A DNA stretch of 64,000 bases from Pseudophaeomoniella oleicola (lineage: Eukaryota > Ascomycota > Eurotiomycetes > Phaeomoniellales > Phaeomoniellaceae), in the NCBI GenBank assembly GCA_003868215.1, contig QWDQ01000023.1:62001-126000 (forward strand). The letters are read 5' to 3'. Positions 12,940 to 24,652 of the stretch are shown here, piece after piece; within the stretch, counting starts at the first letter, position 1; every line of letters begins with the position of its first letter. Below the pieces are notes generated by a model. It was not told the origin of the DNA. It saw nothing but the letters and a program-made list of their open reading frames with translations, and did no database searches. The position numbers and the translations under genes were made by a program.

Positions 12940-13670
12940 AATCAACAAACCAACCGACCTGCCCTACCCTACCCCTACCGTCCGGCAGTTGAACAGTTGT
13001 GTCCGAGGGTAGCATCATCATCATGCTACGTTGTGTACCTACCTAGTCCACGAGGTAGGTATACTATGCCACGCAGGAAATTACAAGGGCTATATCACGA
13101 TACTACCTACGTACCTAGGTACCTAGTATGATCACCCTCCCATCCCCTGACCAGTTTTACATAAGTGGTGGGAAATAATTAATCCAGAACACACACACTC
13201 TCTTTGGCAAGCAACATCGACAAGGAAGGACGGTTGCACCTCGGAATCGGTCATAACTACCTACTGAAACAAACCAAATCACCTACCTACCTAGTATCTA
13301 ACTAACCCTCAAACGCTGAAACGGAAGAACCTCCGTTTGAATCAATCCGTTAATTATTAATAACTTATTAGGGTCGGGGTCGGGTAGGTCTGTTTTAGTT
13401 AGCTACCTACCTAGGTAGTTACTAATTACCGGCCGGTAGACTCAGTTCACGTATCGGATACGAAGATAAGAGTACGTAGTTACGACGTAGCACTAGGTAG
13501 GTGGGTAGGTAGTATGCATGAAACAGGGATTCCGTTTCAAGTGTTTCATGGGGAACTTCTAAGTTGTTTGGCAAATGACTATGGAGTGACTTGTGATCGG
13601 AGAGACTGCAGAAATCGAGTTTGGATGATGCTGATCTATTATGATTGTCTATATCGGTCTATGCTCTAAC
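12940..13670. other. AGGT/ACCT-rich intergenic region
   Basis: Stretches of ACCTACCTAGGTA-type sequence occur around 13,030-13,125, 13,278-13,300, 13,400-13,420 and 13,490-13,515, with AT-rich DNA at 13,350-13,372. It is the upstream region of the GH16 gene and the downstream region of the hydrolase at 13,671. No open frame is supported. Confidence 0.5.
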
Positions 13671-15181
13671 TTATGTGCTGTCATTTGGTGAAACAGGTGA
13701 AACATGGATCTGCCAATACTTCGTTATGTCTTGCGGCATTTCCGCTTTTCGCTTCTTGTCCCTCGTGTCTTCGTTGTATTCTGGATGTGTGACGGCTTCT
13801 CCTAGGATACCAGCCTTGGTTCCTGTGCGCACATAATCCAAAAAGTCCAGAGACACCTTGACGTACTCTCTGATGCCCTCCTTGACGTCGATGGTAGATC
13901 CCGTCGTCCAGCTTAGGAGCAATGGCTCAATCAACGGGGCATCGGTGACTGAAGGATGGGAGGTTCCCACAGATGTCAGAAACCATGCGCCCTTCCCGCG
14001 ACTGATGATTCCTTGGACCAGCTCCTTGACCACATCAAAGTGCGGTCGTCCGTAAAAGATAGAACGTCTTCGGGACCATGAGTTGGAATGCACAATCAAT
14101 GTAGGAACATTGACATCGCTGTTTAGCGGTCCGCTTCCTTTGCCAGGATCGAGGACGATTGCGGAAGTAATGGGTAGGCTGCTCGATGGTGCACCCTTGA
14201 GAGTCTGAAGTGCAAGTGTTGCACCATACGAATGGCCAGCCATAGTCACGTGCTCGAAAGATAACCTCTGATCCCAGCCCTTCAAGAAGGCTCCCTCTCG
14301 ACGAAGATTGTGGTCGAAAACTTCCTCGCCGCGCCCCTCGTTGATCAACCGCAACACTCGTATAGTCTCCTCGACCTCGGCTTGGCGGAATGCCAGTTGT
14401 ATTTTTTTGTGCTCTGCACTGTCTAAACCACCCTCCTTGTCTAAAGAGCTCAGGGGTTTAGAGTATACAGCTTGTTTGGAGCCATCTTCACGCATAACCA
14501 TTGTTCCCGGGCCACTTCCATCCCTGTGCTCAATCGCAGCAACTATATACCCGCGAGACGCAATCTCGGCGCAGTACTGTGTATAATCCGTTCTCGAGGA
14601 GATCGCTCCATGGGAGAAGACGATGATAGGGAATTCGGGGTTTGTAGGTGTTGCATCGCTGCTGTATAATGGGACGTCGACCTTGGCCGGAATACGTAGA
14701 CCACCCGCTAACGACCAGAGTCCGAGAGTGAAAATATTGTTGACCAAGAAGTTGTTGATGTGGGCGACTCGAGCATAGCCTTCGCCTTTCAGAGACACCG
14801 GCTTGCTTATCCAGGTATGCTTAGAATGAGACGACCTTGCGCCCTTTTGTGCCGGGTAATATACTGAGAAGAGAACGGTCTCTAGCTGCGACAACAGTCA
14901 GATCGATAGAGCAACTGTATCGGACAGATATATCGACTTACCTTGAAAGCCGGTAGACCCGTGTCTTTGTATACCGCATCGCTGATCTCCCTCGGTTTGC
15001 TGAATGGTATCTCGAGGTCTACGGTCCCTACATCGTACTTGCCGGTATAATCAGGTAGCTTTGACGAAAACAAGGGTTGTCCGAAGACGTAACAATATGT
15101 AATGTAGAGAATGGCAAATGCGGACACGATGTACCTCCAGGTCAGTCTGGGTCGGAGTAGTGGGGGTATGCGAAACAGCAT
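13671..15181 (-). CDS. Platelet-activating-factor acetylhydrolase-like serine hydrolase
   Basis: Alpha/beta-hydrolase of the PAF-acetylhydrolase family, which releases short acyl groups from phospholipids or related esters; 484 residues. Residues 17-34 form a hydrophobic segment after an arginine-containing start, suggesting an ER or secretory-membrane signal anchor. The oxyanion region is VFSHGAISSRTDY, the nucleophile serine sits in GHSYG near residue 297, the acid is probably in IVLDPGKG, and the histidine in GTSHPSVTD. A 56-bp intron at 14886-14941 joins PAFK to LETVLFSVYYPA in phase. The C-terminal 30 residues are charged and poorly conserved. It lies in the block between the two arrays; a physiological substrate cannot be named. 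Confidence 0.9.
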
Positions 15182-16978
15182 GTTGGGACTGATCCTACTT
15201 GCTAGGGTAATGGGAAAGTTAACAGCTTGTGAAACTATGCAGGTAAGCGAAGATGATAGGACACAAAAACCAACGAATGCAACAAGTCAATAACAGCAGA
15301 GTTATGGAGGATGGACATGAGGGATTTCTGAAAGATCTGGTGGCGCAAAGAAGCTCAGATGACGACGACTCTCGTTCCAGTTGCCTTGAACCGAAATCGC
15401 TTAGCTAATCACTTACTCACGCAACGAAAAGCTTTTCATTGTTCCAGAGACAAGCCACTGCCCTCAGGGATGAGGACCTTCGGCCGAAGATGAGGACAGT
15501 CGGCAATGACTACATTTCAAGTTGAGGATGTGCATCTTGATCATATCGTAAACGCCCTTGGAAAGATTGAGGTGCAAACATAAAGTTCGGAAGTATTCAC
15601 CGACAAGGATGTTTCCCACCATGGTCGTGATGGCCATCTTCATTTCCCAAAACATCCGAAGTCTATCCTGGTCGGAATGTGGTGGTGTAACTTCAGAATC
15701 CTTGGATAGACGACACAAAGTTGGGAATATATCCGTCATCTATCGCCTCGCCGTCGTGCCTGTTCGAAATCATTGGAGGGAGAAGATCGGATCTGACTCG
15801 CGGGTCAGTTCAGTTCAGTACACCTACTAGGGAGATAGATACACCAAAGATGACAGTGGAATGACGAATGATTGGAAGTATCTCCTTCACATGACCCGCG
15901 AATAGACCAATCTGTCATCCAGCACACGTACTGTTGACGACGACATCATGCATATTGAGCAATGATAGGCCAAGATGCATGTGAAGTATGGCGCAAGTAC
16001 ATGGAGGAGCGAGGCAAGTATCTGTAGGTACAGCAGCGTACGTAGTAGTGGTAGGTGAGAGGTAGCCTTAAGAGACCAATTGTTGGATAAAGATCCCCTA
16101 GGAATGGGCCCTAATCCCAATTTACCTTTTGCCTCTCTGTCTTGCTTGACTTTGGCCTCAACAGATTCCAATCAACGTCCTGGTTGGGCAATATAGGGAT
16201 GCAGTATAGAGAAAAGATCACCTAGGACCCCTAAATGCCCATTGAAAGAGCGGTGAATATGAGGCCTATGCGTCTGAGGGGTTGATACCTACAGTGTACT
16301 ACCTAAGGGACCCCTACGTACCTCCTAAATTGACCCCCTCCCAACATGCTGTATCTGGTATCTATGTACTCGTCTTCGAGCCTAAAACAAACACGTCGTG
16401 TACAATATCACAGACTCCAGAATCAGAGGCCACAAGAGAGGCATCTTCCGAATCTTCCTTCGGGGTTCAAGGTCAAAGCCGATGGATATCTAGAAATGCC
16501 TCTTGCTAAGTGGAGGAAGTCGATGTCACGAGAGGTTTACCCTGAGACCAAAAAATAAATAAAAAATATTGCTCGGAGATGCCCGTAGAGCGTGTAACTC
16601 CTCCCCCGCGCCGCTCATCACCGTTGTCATCATGTGTACATGCTTACCTGGAAATACCTACCGAAGGTACCTTACTTGAGCCCTTCCCTACCACCACCAC
16701 ATCATTGATTGCATATTGTTACTATGCAAAAGTCCCCCGGCCATCAGCGTAACCTCTCAAATATTAGTTGGGAAACTTGAAATGTTGGTATTCTTTTCCA
16801 CCCCCCAATAAAATGTCCTGTTACCTTCGTTATGTCATGGGTGCTATGATACGATACTAGGCTCTAGGTATCAAGATCTTTACGAAAGCACGGACACCCT
16901 TCTTCATTATTTCCTGAACCGTGTTTACAGTACGCCAAAAAAAAAGAGAGCTTTCTATACTACCTTGTAGGTCTCATT
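15182..16978. other. Intergenic, 1.8 kb
   Basis: Divergent promoter region of the hydrolase (minus) and the MFS gene (plus). A 91-codon frame on the minus strand at 15,464-15,739 reads somewhat like protein but has no recognisable domain, and I do not call it. Pyrimidine- and CCTAGG-rich patches occur near 16,090-16,330. Confidence 0.5.
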
Positions 16979-18784
16979 ATGGCTTCATACCAGGGCGCAA
17001 AGGCAACGCGGGATGATGAAGACGACGACGCGTTCCCAACAAAACAGCTCACAATTCTTGGTATGTGATTTCGAAAGCAAAACGCCAGCAACGAGGATTG
17101 ACTGACTCTGGCGATAGCAATATGTCGATTTGCCGAACCAATCGCTTTCTGTTCTATTCTCGCCTACACGTATGTCATGGTGGAAGACTTGCAAAATGGG
17201 GATAATACCAATGCGTCTTTTTATGCCGGTCTCCTGGTCTCAGCCTTCGCCGTCGCCGAGGCATTGACCGCTATGCTATGGGGCGCCGTATCCGATCGTT
17301 ACGGTAGAAAACCAGTGGTGCTGATGGGTTTGGCTGGCGTTGCGATATCGAGTCTCATATTTGGGTTTGCAAAGAATTATTGGATTGCTCTGTTGGCAAG
17401 ATTCGTTGGAGGTGCGCTCAATGGCAATGTCGCCGTGATGCAAACGATGGTGGCTGAAATGGTCAAGAAACCAGAGCACGAACGTAAGTTACAACCAGGA
17501 GTCGGCACATTGTACCGCTCGCTAACAATATCAACAGCAAAAGCATACGCCGTGCAACCTTTCGTATGGGCATTGGGCTCTATCCTCGGGTCCGCAATGG
17601 GTGGCTTCTTGGCTCAGCCTGCTCGATTCTATCCGTCAGTATTCTCCGAAGATGGCATATTCGGCCAGTACCCATACCTACTTCCCAACCTGGTTGCCGT
17701 GATCGTCATCCTTCTCGCGATGGTTCAGGGCATCATATTCCTTGACGAGACGAACCCGTTGTTCACGCAAAACGATGGAGCAATTGAAGAGGAAGATTCT
17801 ATTGACGAGAACACGCCTCTCTATCGAAGCACCAGTCTACGGAGGAGATCAATCGTCAGCAGAAGGTCAATGATGAGCAGACAATCGATTGCCGAAGGGT
17901 TGCGCGAAATGGCCCAGGAAGTTCGAAGAAAACCGTCATTCCTTCAAGAAGGCCTTCCAACAACCACCGAACCAAATTTTGACATTCGGCGATCCTCGTT
18001 CGGGACCATCTATTCAATCCAAAGAGCCCCCGTTGCCGCCGCAGGCCGTGGGCGATTAGGACCCGTGACCCACCAGCCCACGGATAAGACATTCAACTAC
18101 AGCGTTATTATGATGACCGTCGCTTTGGTTCTCATTTCGTATCATCAGATGGCCTTCCAATCGATGCTTCCCGTCTACCTTCTCGATAATCCGCATTCGC
18201 GTGGTCTTGACCTCAAAGGTGGCTTAGGCTACACAGTCCATGACGTTGGAGTCTACATGGCCGTCAACGGTGTCATTGCGCTTATAGTGCAAGGTGTCAT
18301 CTTTCCAGTATTTGTCGAGAAGATTGGAGTCTGGAAATCTTTCTTCTGGCTCGTCGTATTCTACCCCATCTCCTACATTGTTATGCCATTTCTGTCCATA
18401 ATCCCATCTGCCGGGGTCCCTGCGGGCATTTACTGCACCTTGGCTCTTCAAAACTTCTTTGCCATCATCGTCTATCCGTGCGCCTTGATCCTGTTGAAGA
18501 ACGCATGCCCGTCACCACTGGTATTGGGAAAGGTCAACGGACTCGCCATGTCCTCTTGCTGTGGCGCAAGAACCTTTTCACCACCAATTGCCGGCATCAT
18601 GTACAGCGTTGGTGGTTCAGCAGCCGGATGGTGGAGCTTAGCAGCCGTTTCCTTTGCCGGGGTCGTTCAGCTATTTTGGATTCCTCGAGAACCAGTGGAT
18701 AAGGTCGTCGCAAAGATTGCTTTCAAACAGGACAACGTGCTCGAGGCACCTATTTTACCGGCGGAATCGGCCATTGAGGATTGA
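16979..18784 (+). CDS. MFS transporter of the ZIFL/YCR023C-like group
   Basis: Twelve-segment major facilitator of 564 residues, similar in plan to fungal relatives of yeast YCR023C and plant zinc-induced-facilitator-like proteins; the substrate is unknown. The N-terminus MASYQGAKATRDDED is acidic and cytosolic. Motif A reads WGAVSDRYGRKPV after segment 2, and RFVGGALNGNVAVMQTMVAE marks segment 4. A long cytosolic loop of about residues 215-310 is rich in serine and arginine. Introns are 17061-17117 (57 bp) and 17484-17537 (54 bp); both join in phase and the second restores HEPKAYAVQPF. The second intron is stop-free and a multiple of three, so an unspliced transcript would stay open. ATG at 16979 follows a TTAT context; no better start is seen. 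Confidence 0.9.
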
Positions 18785-19568
18785 ACCTCCCAACTATCAC
18801 GTCGGGAAACCTTTGTATAGTATATTGTTACAAATCATCAATGTTTGTATGGACTCGTAAAGGTCAACTTTCAATGCATCCCAGCCAATCGTTTCGATTC
18901 TTCCTCTTGTCGATGAACCGTAATTCTGAGTGGAACTGAAACTTGAGTCAGTAAAGGTAAATTGGACTTTTCACATAGCAGCACGTCGGTGAAAGTTGGT
19001 AGAAGTGGATTTGCTACAGATGTCATGGTAATGTTCTCGATTCCCATCGGCCCAAAGAACATAGTGGGAGCACTTCTCGGTCGAGGTGGAGTCTATTTGC
19101 GCATCCATCTTGCCATGTCTATCTCTGACGTTTTAAAGAGAAGGAAAACGACTAGACCAAGCCTGCCTTCAGATGATGACTAAATTGTAATTAGATGAAG
19201 AGACTCTGGAATTTGACTTGTGAAAATGCGGGATCAACAGCAACTTAAGGTACCGCTCTAGCGCCGCCTTCCGTATGCGGAGAAAATGACGATCGGAGAC
19301 CCTGAACTTTATCCCACAGATCGAGGCGTTTTGACGATTCCGGACCCGTCGAACCAGTCTATTGAATGCTCACGGTGAGGCAATAGGTGCCTGCTCTGTA
19401 CGCGGCAATGTTTAACTGTCCTCTACAGAAAAGTGTTCAAAATGTATATCCTTTCGTTCCCTGTGACTCTTCCGTGGCAACTCCCATCGCACGGTCTTCT
19501 CTTCGACAGCGGACGAACTGCTGTCGCTTGTCTTCGTGGTACTATAGCCACCTGTATACGACAGCGTC
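18785..19568. other. Intergenic
   Basis: Follows the MFS stop and precedes the flavoprotein gene. No open frame with recognisable content and no repeat was found. Confidence 0.5.
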
Positions 19569-21557
19569 ATGCCGGAGACTGATGTCTTGATCGTCGGAGC
19601 TGGGCCTTCTGGCCTGTTTGCAGCGCTACTCCTAGCGCGCTACGGTATCAATAGGATCCTCATCGTTGACAAAAATCCGCTACCTGTTAAAATTGGCCGC
19701 GCTGCCGCCTTACAGCCTCGCACGCAAGAGATCCTGGAAACACTGGGTCTGCAACACGAATTCGCTGTCGGCAGTGGCGCCATTGTCGAGACCGCTTTTT
19801 GGGGCCCAGGCGGTCATCACCAGGGTATAAAACGAACCGACATCGGACCAGAAGTCACCAATGCCACTCCTTTCCGATGTATAATCACACAACACCAAGG
19901 CCGCGCCGAAGAGATCCTCAACCGAGAGTTCGAAAAGAAGGGGCATACTGTTCGTCGGCCATATCGATTTTGTGACTACGAGTACACCGACGATACGGAA
20001 CATCCTATCCGAGCATGGCTCACGGACATGGTGAAAGGGACTTCTGAAACATGGGATTGCAAATATCTCATAGCTGCAGATGGAATAGGCAGTATTGTCA
20101 GACAAATTTCGCGCGTGAGTTTTGCCGTTGAATCATCTACCGACTCATGGATAGTCGCGGACACCACAGTACAAACCGACTTTCCCGATTTTCGTCGCAG
20201 ATGCGCAATTCAGTGGAAGCATGGCAACCTGATGCTGATCCCCAGTCCCAATAACACCATACGCATATATTTGTTGCTGAGAAGAAACGATGTCGAAGAT
20301 TTGGAGCACAGCAAGATTGACGGCCTACGATATCCTCACTCGAAGAAAACAAACCACACCACACTTGCCGACATATTGGCTCGAAGACTCCATGAGGTCC
20401 TCGAGCCGTATACCATGGAAATCAAAGAGATACATTGGATCAGTCAATATGGCATCGCTCAAAGCGTCATGAACGCTTTCACTGACAATCGCAATGTCCT
20501 TTTCATTGGCGATAGCTGCCATTCCCACGGTCCCAAAGCGATACAGGGAATGAATGCCGGGCTTCAAGATGCATACAACTTGACCTGGAAGCTTGGCCTT
20601 GTCCTGAGAGGACTCGCTCAGCCTAGGATTCTTGATTCATACAACGAGGAACGAAAGCGCGTTGCCGATCAACTGGTCGAATTCGATACAAAATTCTCCA
20701 ACCTCTTCAGCTCGAACAGGAAGGCAAACACGACTGAATTTCATGATTTGTGGCAGTCCAACCGAGATCTCACGAGCGGACTTGGTATTCAATACCCTCC
20801 AAGCCTCCTGGTCACCTCTGGTGTAAGATCGGATATAATAGATACAACATCTATCGCGCCTCTGACTCCAGGAAAGCGATTCCTTCCTATGGACTTGATA
20901 CGCCATATCAACGGTCGACCCATAAACTCACTTGGTTCTATGCCTTCTTACGGCCAGTTTCGCGAGATCATCTTCGCCGGCGACATTTCCCGTGAGCCTC
21001 GCAGATCCGAGTTTCGTAAGGTCTATTCATTTTTGACATCTCCGAGCTCCGCAATCTCTAGGTACAATGGCCTGCCCCCCGGCGGTGAAGAATCATGGGA
21101 ATTCGAAGACATCTACACGTCACCACCAGATTCTTATCCTCGCAAATTGATCGATCTCAGTATTATCCATACTGTTCATCACCTGGACATGGAGATCCAA
21201 CCTGACTTTTCATTATGGAAGTATCGAATATTCGAGGACAAACAAGGCGTGGAACATCGGCGGCACGGCGTGGATCCTGACAAAGCAATAGTCATTGTTC
21301 TTGTGAGACCGGACGGTGTCGTCAGCTTGGTGCATGGTATGAATGAATTAGGAATGATTCCAGAATATTTCCGAGGCTTCATGTGCTACGCATCTCGGGC
21401 TCCTTCGAATGCCAGTGATAACGGGCCGATGAACCTGGTTGACGACGATCCGCCAGAGAAGATTATTGAAGGACTCAGGATGCCGTTTAGGAGGAGACCA
21501 ACATACTCACCGGCAACACCAACACGATCACGGTCACCAACGCCAGTGATGCACTGA
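19569..21557 (+). CDS. Phenol 2-monooxygenase-like FAD-dependent aromatic hydroxylase
   Basis: Class A flavoprotein monooxygenase that would hydroxylate a phenolic ring with NAD(P)H and O2; 662 residues in one exon, normal for the family. The N-terminal dinucleotide fold is seen as GAGPSG at residues 10-15, followed by the acidic end of strand 2 in LIVDKN. The DG motif is LIAADGIGSIVRQ near residue 170, and the GD motif binding FAD ribityl is NVLFIGDSCHSHGPK near residue 312, followed by GMNAGLQDAYNLTWKL. From about residue 440 a thioredoxin-like dimerisation domain is expected and ends near VSLVHGMNELG. The last 60 residues are proline- and arginine-rich. An MFS transporter lies just upstream, so joint use in aromatic breakdown is possible but inferred. 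Confidence 0.92.
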   Translation: MPETDVLIVGAGPSGLFAALLLARYGINRILIVDKNPLPVKIGRAAALQPRTQEILETLGLQHEFAVGSGAIVETAFWGPGGHHQGIKRTDIGPEVTNATPFRCIITQHQGRAEEILNREFEKKGHTVRRPYRFCDYEYTDDTEHPIRAWLTDMVKGTSETWDCKYLIAADGIGSIVRQISRVSFAVESSTDSWIVADTTVQTDFPDFRRRCAIQWKHGNLMLIPSPNNTIRIYLLLRRNDVEDLEHSKIDGLRYPHSKKTNHTTLADILARRLHEVLEPYTMEIKEIHWISQYGIAQSVMNAFTDNRNVLFIGDSCHSHGPKAIQGMNAGLQDAYNLTWKLGLVLRGLAQPRILDSYNEERKRVADQLVEFDTKFSNLFSSNRKANTTEFHDLWQSNRDLTSGLGIQYPPSLLVTSGVRSDIIDTTSIAPLTPGKRFLPMDLIRHINGRPINSLGSMPSYGQFREIIFAGDISREPRRSEFRKVYSFLTSPSSAISRYNGLPPGGEESWEFEDIYTSPPDSYPRKLIDLSIIHTVHHLDMEIQPDFSLWKYRIFEDKQGVEHRRHGVDPDKAIVIVLVRPDGVVSLVHGMNELGMIPEYFRGFMCYASRAPSNASDNGPMNLVDDDPPEKIIEGLRMPFRRRPTYSPATPTRSRSPTPVMH

Positions 21558-22793
21558 GGCGCAGGAGGAACTTTGCGCTATACAATTCAAGAACCCTTTT
21601 GGTGACTACGTGCTTCGGCTTACTTTATCCTGGGAATGTACTGATTATCATACATATCGCTAGAGACATATACAAACTACATCGATTAATTCAGACAAAC
21701 AGCGATTGCCCAACAGCAACCTGTGCTTATATCGTAAAAAGGGCTGTGATGTTTTGTTATTGACATGAAGAGGCTGATGCTCAGAATTACTATAGTCGAT
21801 GGTCAGATCTTACGATATCAATTTCTGTTGTCGCTAAGTAGGGCTAGTAGGGCTAGTAGGGCTATGTCTTTGGGGGCCAACATATCGTACGGGAGGGCCA
21901 ACTAGAGGATGACAAGGAGCCGTTCGTACGTTAACTTACCTATTTCGGCAAGTTTGAAGTCTTTGCTATTTTTGTCTGAGATCTCCAACTGTCCCGTTTC
22001 TCCCCTGTCAGATCTTCCCTCATCCTGTAACGACCTGCAACGACCTGCAACAATCGCATCTCCAGCCTGCAACATCATGCATGTTCCTGAGCCCCTAGAT
22101 TCATGCTGCGGTGATCGACGCTAAGTTACTGGCACAAATGTGTAACACCAAGTTTAGAAATCCCATCAATGCATCTTACAGAGAAAAGCCTTTTGGAGCC
22201 TCTGCTGCGGGACTGTTCCAGGAACCACCACGTCTTTGGCCAGAGCAGAGACGCTTACCAAAAAGAGGCAGACTGGCCTATAGTCGATATCTTCGATATC
22301 TATAATCAGCCTCATCTCGTCTGAGATAGGATCTAGGCCCCCCCCCTCCCCCTCCGGATTCTGACTAAATGATGCCTGTCAACTTTCTCCTGGATGTTAT
22401 TTGGGACCTCGTAAGGCACATTAGGGCTCACTCCGTCCCATCACACTGCAAGGAGTCCATCTAGTTGATGCCTCTCTGTTAGAAGCTGGCCCGCATTGCA
22501 AATATCCTGAAGTACGCTCCTGGCAATGTCCAATGCCTCAATTGTTGGGTTCCCAAGCATACCCAACTATAGCCTCCACCTATTGCTGCGCATTACTCTC
22601 CACCAGTGACATGGTGCCAACTCACATTTGGATCTTCGTCGAAGACTGCCAACAATGGCATCTGAAGGTACAAAAGGCCTTCAACGACTCTAGTTTCAAG
22701 GTAGGTGATCATCGTTTCATCCTCGTCTGTCCGTGTTCCAGTGTCTATACTTGAACAGTACTTTTCCACCACAGCCCTCTCTATCCTTCCAAC
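21558..22793. other. Intergenic with short direct repeats
   Basis: Holds a 9-10-bp repeat AGGGCTAGT in three copies near 21,839-21,866, two to three copies of CGACCTGCAA near 22,026-22,050, and a C-rich run near 22,339. No gene is supported. The last 250 bp are pyrimidine-rich, as in fungal promoters. Confidence 0.5.
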
Positions 22794-23795
22794 ATGGCAT
22801 TTACTCTTCCTGCTGTCGCATTTCTTGCACTGTCTCTGCTTTCATCTGCTGCTCCTGTCACGAAAAGGTCGATTAGTATCGGCCCTGTCATTGCCCAAAA
22901 TTTCGCCGATCCATCCTTCATCCAAGTCGGTGCGGGTTATTACGCGTTTGCAACTACAAATGGTATACAGAATATACCGGTGGCTACGTCTTCGGACTTC
23001 AACAGTTGGACGGTGAAATTCAACTACGATGCCCTTCCTAATCCTGGCCCATGGAGTAGCGGTGGTGTCTGGGCTCCCGCTGTTGTCCAAATCAATGACA
23101 ACTCTTTCGTTCTATACTATACGGCGGAGCTTCTGGACGGTAGCACGCATTGTATAGGTGCCGCAACAGCTTCTACTCCACTGGGCCCTTATATGCCGCA
23201 ACCATTTCCTCTCATCTGCCCCGAGGCTTCTCTCGGTGGCGCAATCGATCCTTCTGGCTTTCTAGATACAGATGGGACACGCTATATTCTTTACAAGGTC
23301 GACGCAAACAGCGTCGGCGGTGGACCAGGTGATCAGTGTGGTCAATCACTCACCAATCCAATTCCAACTTCGATCAATGTCCAAGCTGTCGAATCTGATG
23401 GTGTGACCCTGAGAGGTTCTGTTCAACAAATCCTCGAACAAGACCCCAATACCGATGGACCCCTCGTCGAAGCCCCATCACTCGCTTTGGTAGATGGCAC
23501 CTACGTCCTCTTCTTCAGCTCACATTGCTATACTACCCCCGACTACAATGTCAAATACGCCGTATCACATAACGGGATCCTGAACGGCGGGACCGACTAT
23601 ATGAAAGCAACATCACCGTTGCTACAAACCGGAGATTACGGAGGTGCTCTGTTTGCACCCGGCGGTCTAACGGTCGGTCCTGATGGGAGTAAGGTCGTAT
23701 TCATGGCAGATCAAGGGCAAAGCGCGATAGTGAGACAGATGTGGACGGGTTCGATCACGATAGACGCCACCGCTGATACCGTGTCGTTTGTTTAA
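22794..23795 (+). CDS. Secreted GH43 glycosidase (arabinanase/xylosidase type)
   Basis: Glycoside hydrolase family 43, a five-bladed beta-propeller acting on arabinan or xylan side chains; 333 residues in one exon. Residues 1-20 are a signal peptide, and KR at 24-25 could be a Kex2-type site. The three carboxylates expected for GH43 are visible: base D39 in NFADPSF, the pKa-tuning aspartate in AIDPSGF near residue 157, and acid E in LVEAPSL near residue 224. WAPAVVQ and GPDGSKVVFM are also typical of the fold. There is no carbohydrate-binding module. The exact specificity within GH43 cannot be told from the motifs. Confidence 0.92.
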   Translation: MAFTLPAVAFLALSLLSSAAPVTKRSISIGPVIAQNFADPSFIQVGAGYYAFATTNGIQNIPVATSSDFNSWTVKFNYDALPNPGPWSSGGVWAPAVVQINDNSFVLYYTAELLDGSTHCIGAATASTPLGPYMPQPFPLICPEASLGGAIDPSGFLDTDGTRYILYKVDANSVGGGPGDQCGQSLTNPIPTSINVQAVESDGVTLRGSVQQILEQDPNTDGPLVEAPSLALVDGTYVLFFSSHCYTTPDYNVKYAVSHNGILNGGTDYMKATSPLLQTGDYGGALFAPGGLTVGPDGSKVVFMADQGQSAIVRQMWTGSITIDATADTVSFV

Positions 23796-24652
23796 ATGAT
23801 TTTTGTCTACATTCTTATGACGGCATGAGATGGTTGCATATGATACCCCGGGTTTCAGGACTGCATTTTTGGGCAGATTTTAGACCTTTATCTTACGGAG
23901 TTGGATGGCCTTACGTCTACGAGATATATAGACTTCTCGTTTACCAATACAACGACTTCAATTGGATTGGTGCACATAATTGGATGATATAACCTTCTGT
24001 TCTTGTCTCTGATGTTGTGATGCCTGGGCTGCTATCGGGGGCCGGTGCCTATATTGATCCATAACCGATACCACTACCACCACCACCACCACCTGCAAAA
24101 ACGACGAACATGACTTGACGCACTGTTCATGCTCCATCATTGAAGTCCATACCTCTTCGTAGAAGATCCCCTATCCGATATACTCTCTAGGAAACCTATC
24201 AACTTTGACCAACGTCGTAGTGCTGACGGCAAACTTTCAGAACCTCCGCAGCGAAGGATGGGTGACCTCGAGCGCTCGCCGACGCTTGAGCCCTATACAG
24301 GTCTCTATTACAACCAAAGTAAAAGATCTCTGCTCTTCTTGTCATAGATTAGTCACCGAATTCCTCCGTCGCGAGTCGGTGCTCCTCGGATTTTTTCATC
24401 GGTCGACACATTTTCGATCATGCGTGCAACCCTGTCTCTCGCAGTTCCTCCAGCTCCACCTTCGTATCCTGCATCTTCATGGTCTCCTCGTGTCCTTGCA
24501 TAAGGAGTGAGGGGCCGTATTATGATTGGATGTCTGTTCCGGCTTTGCCTGGTTCTCCCGAAATATTGCTGCTTATCGACTTAGTGGACAGTAGTAGTAG
24601 TAGTAGGGCCCGGCCTGACATCGGTTCTGCCAATTCCAGAGTGACCTTGAGA
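23796..24652. other. Intergenic between convergent genes
   Basis: Lies between the stop codons of the GH43 gene (plus) and the kinase gene (minus). A short CCACCA repeat sits at about 24,075-24,092 and a TAG repeat at about 24,592-24,606. No gene is supported. Confidence 0.5.
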
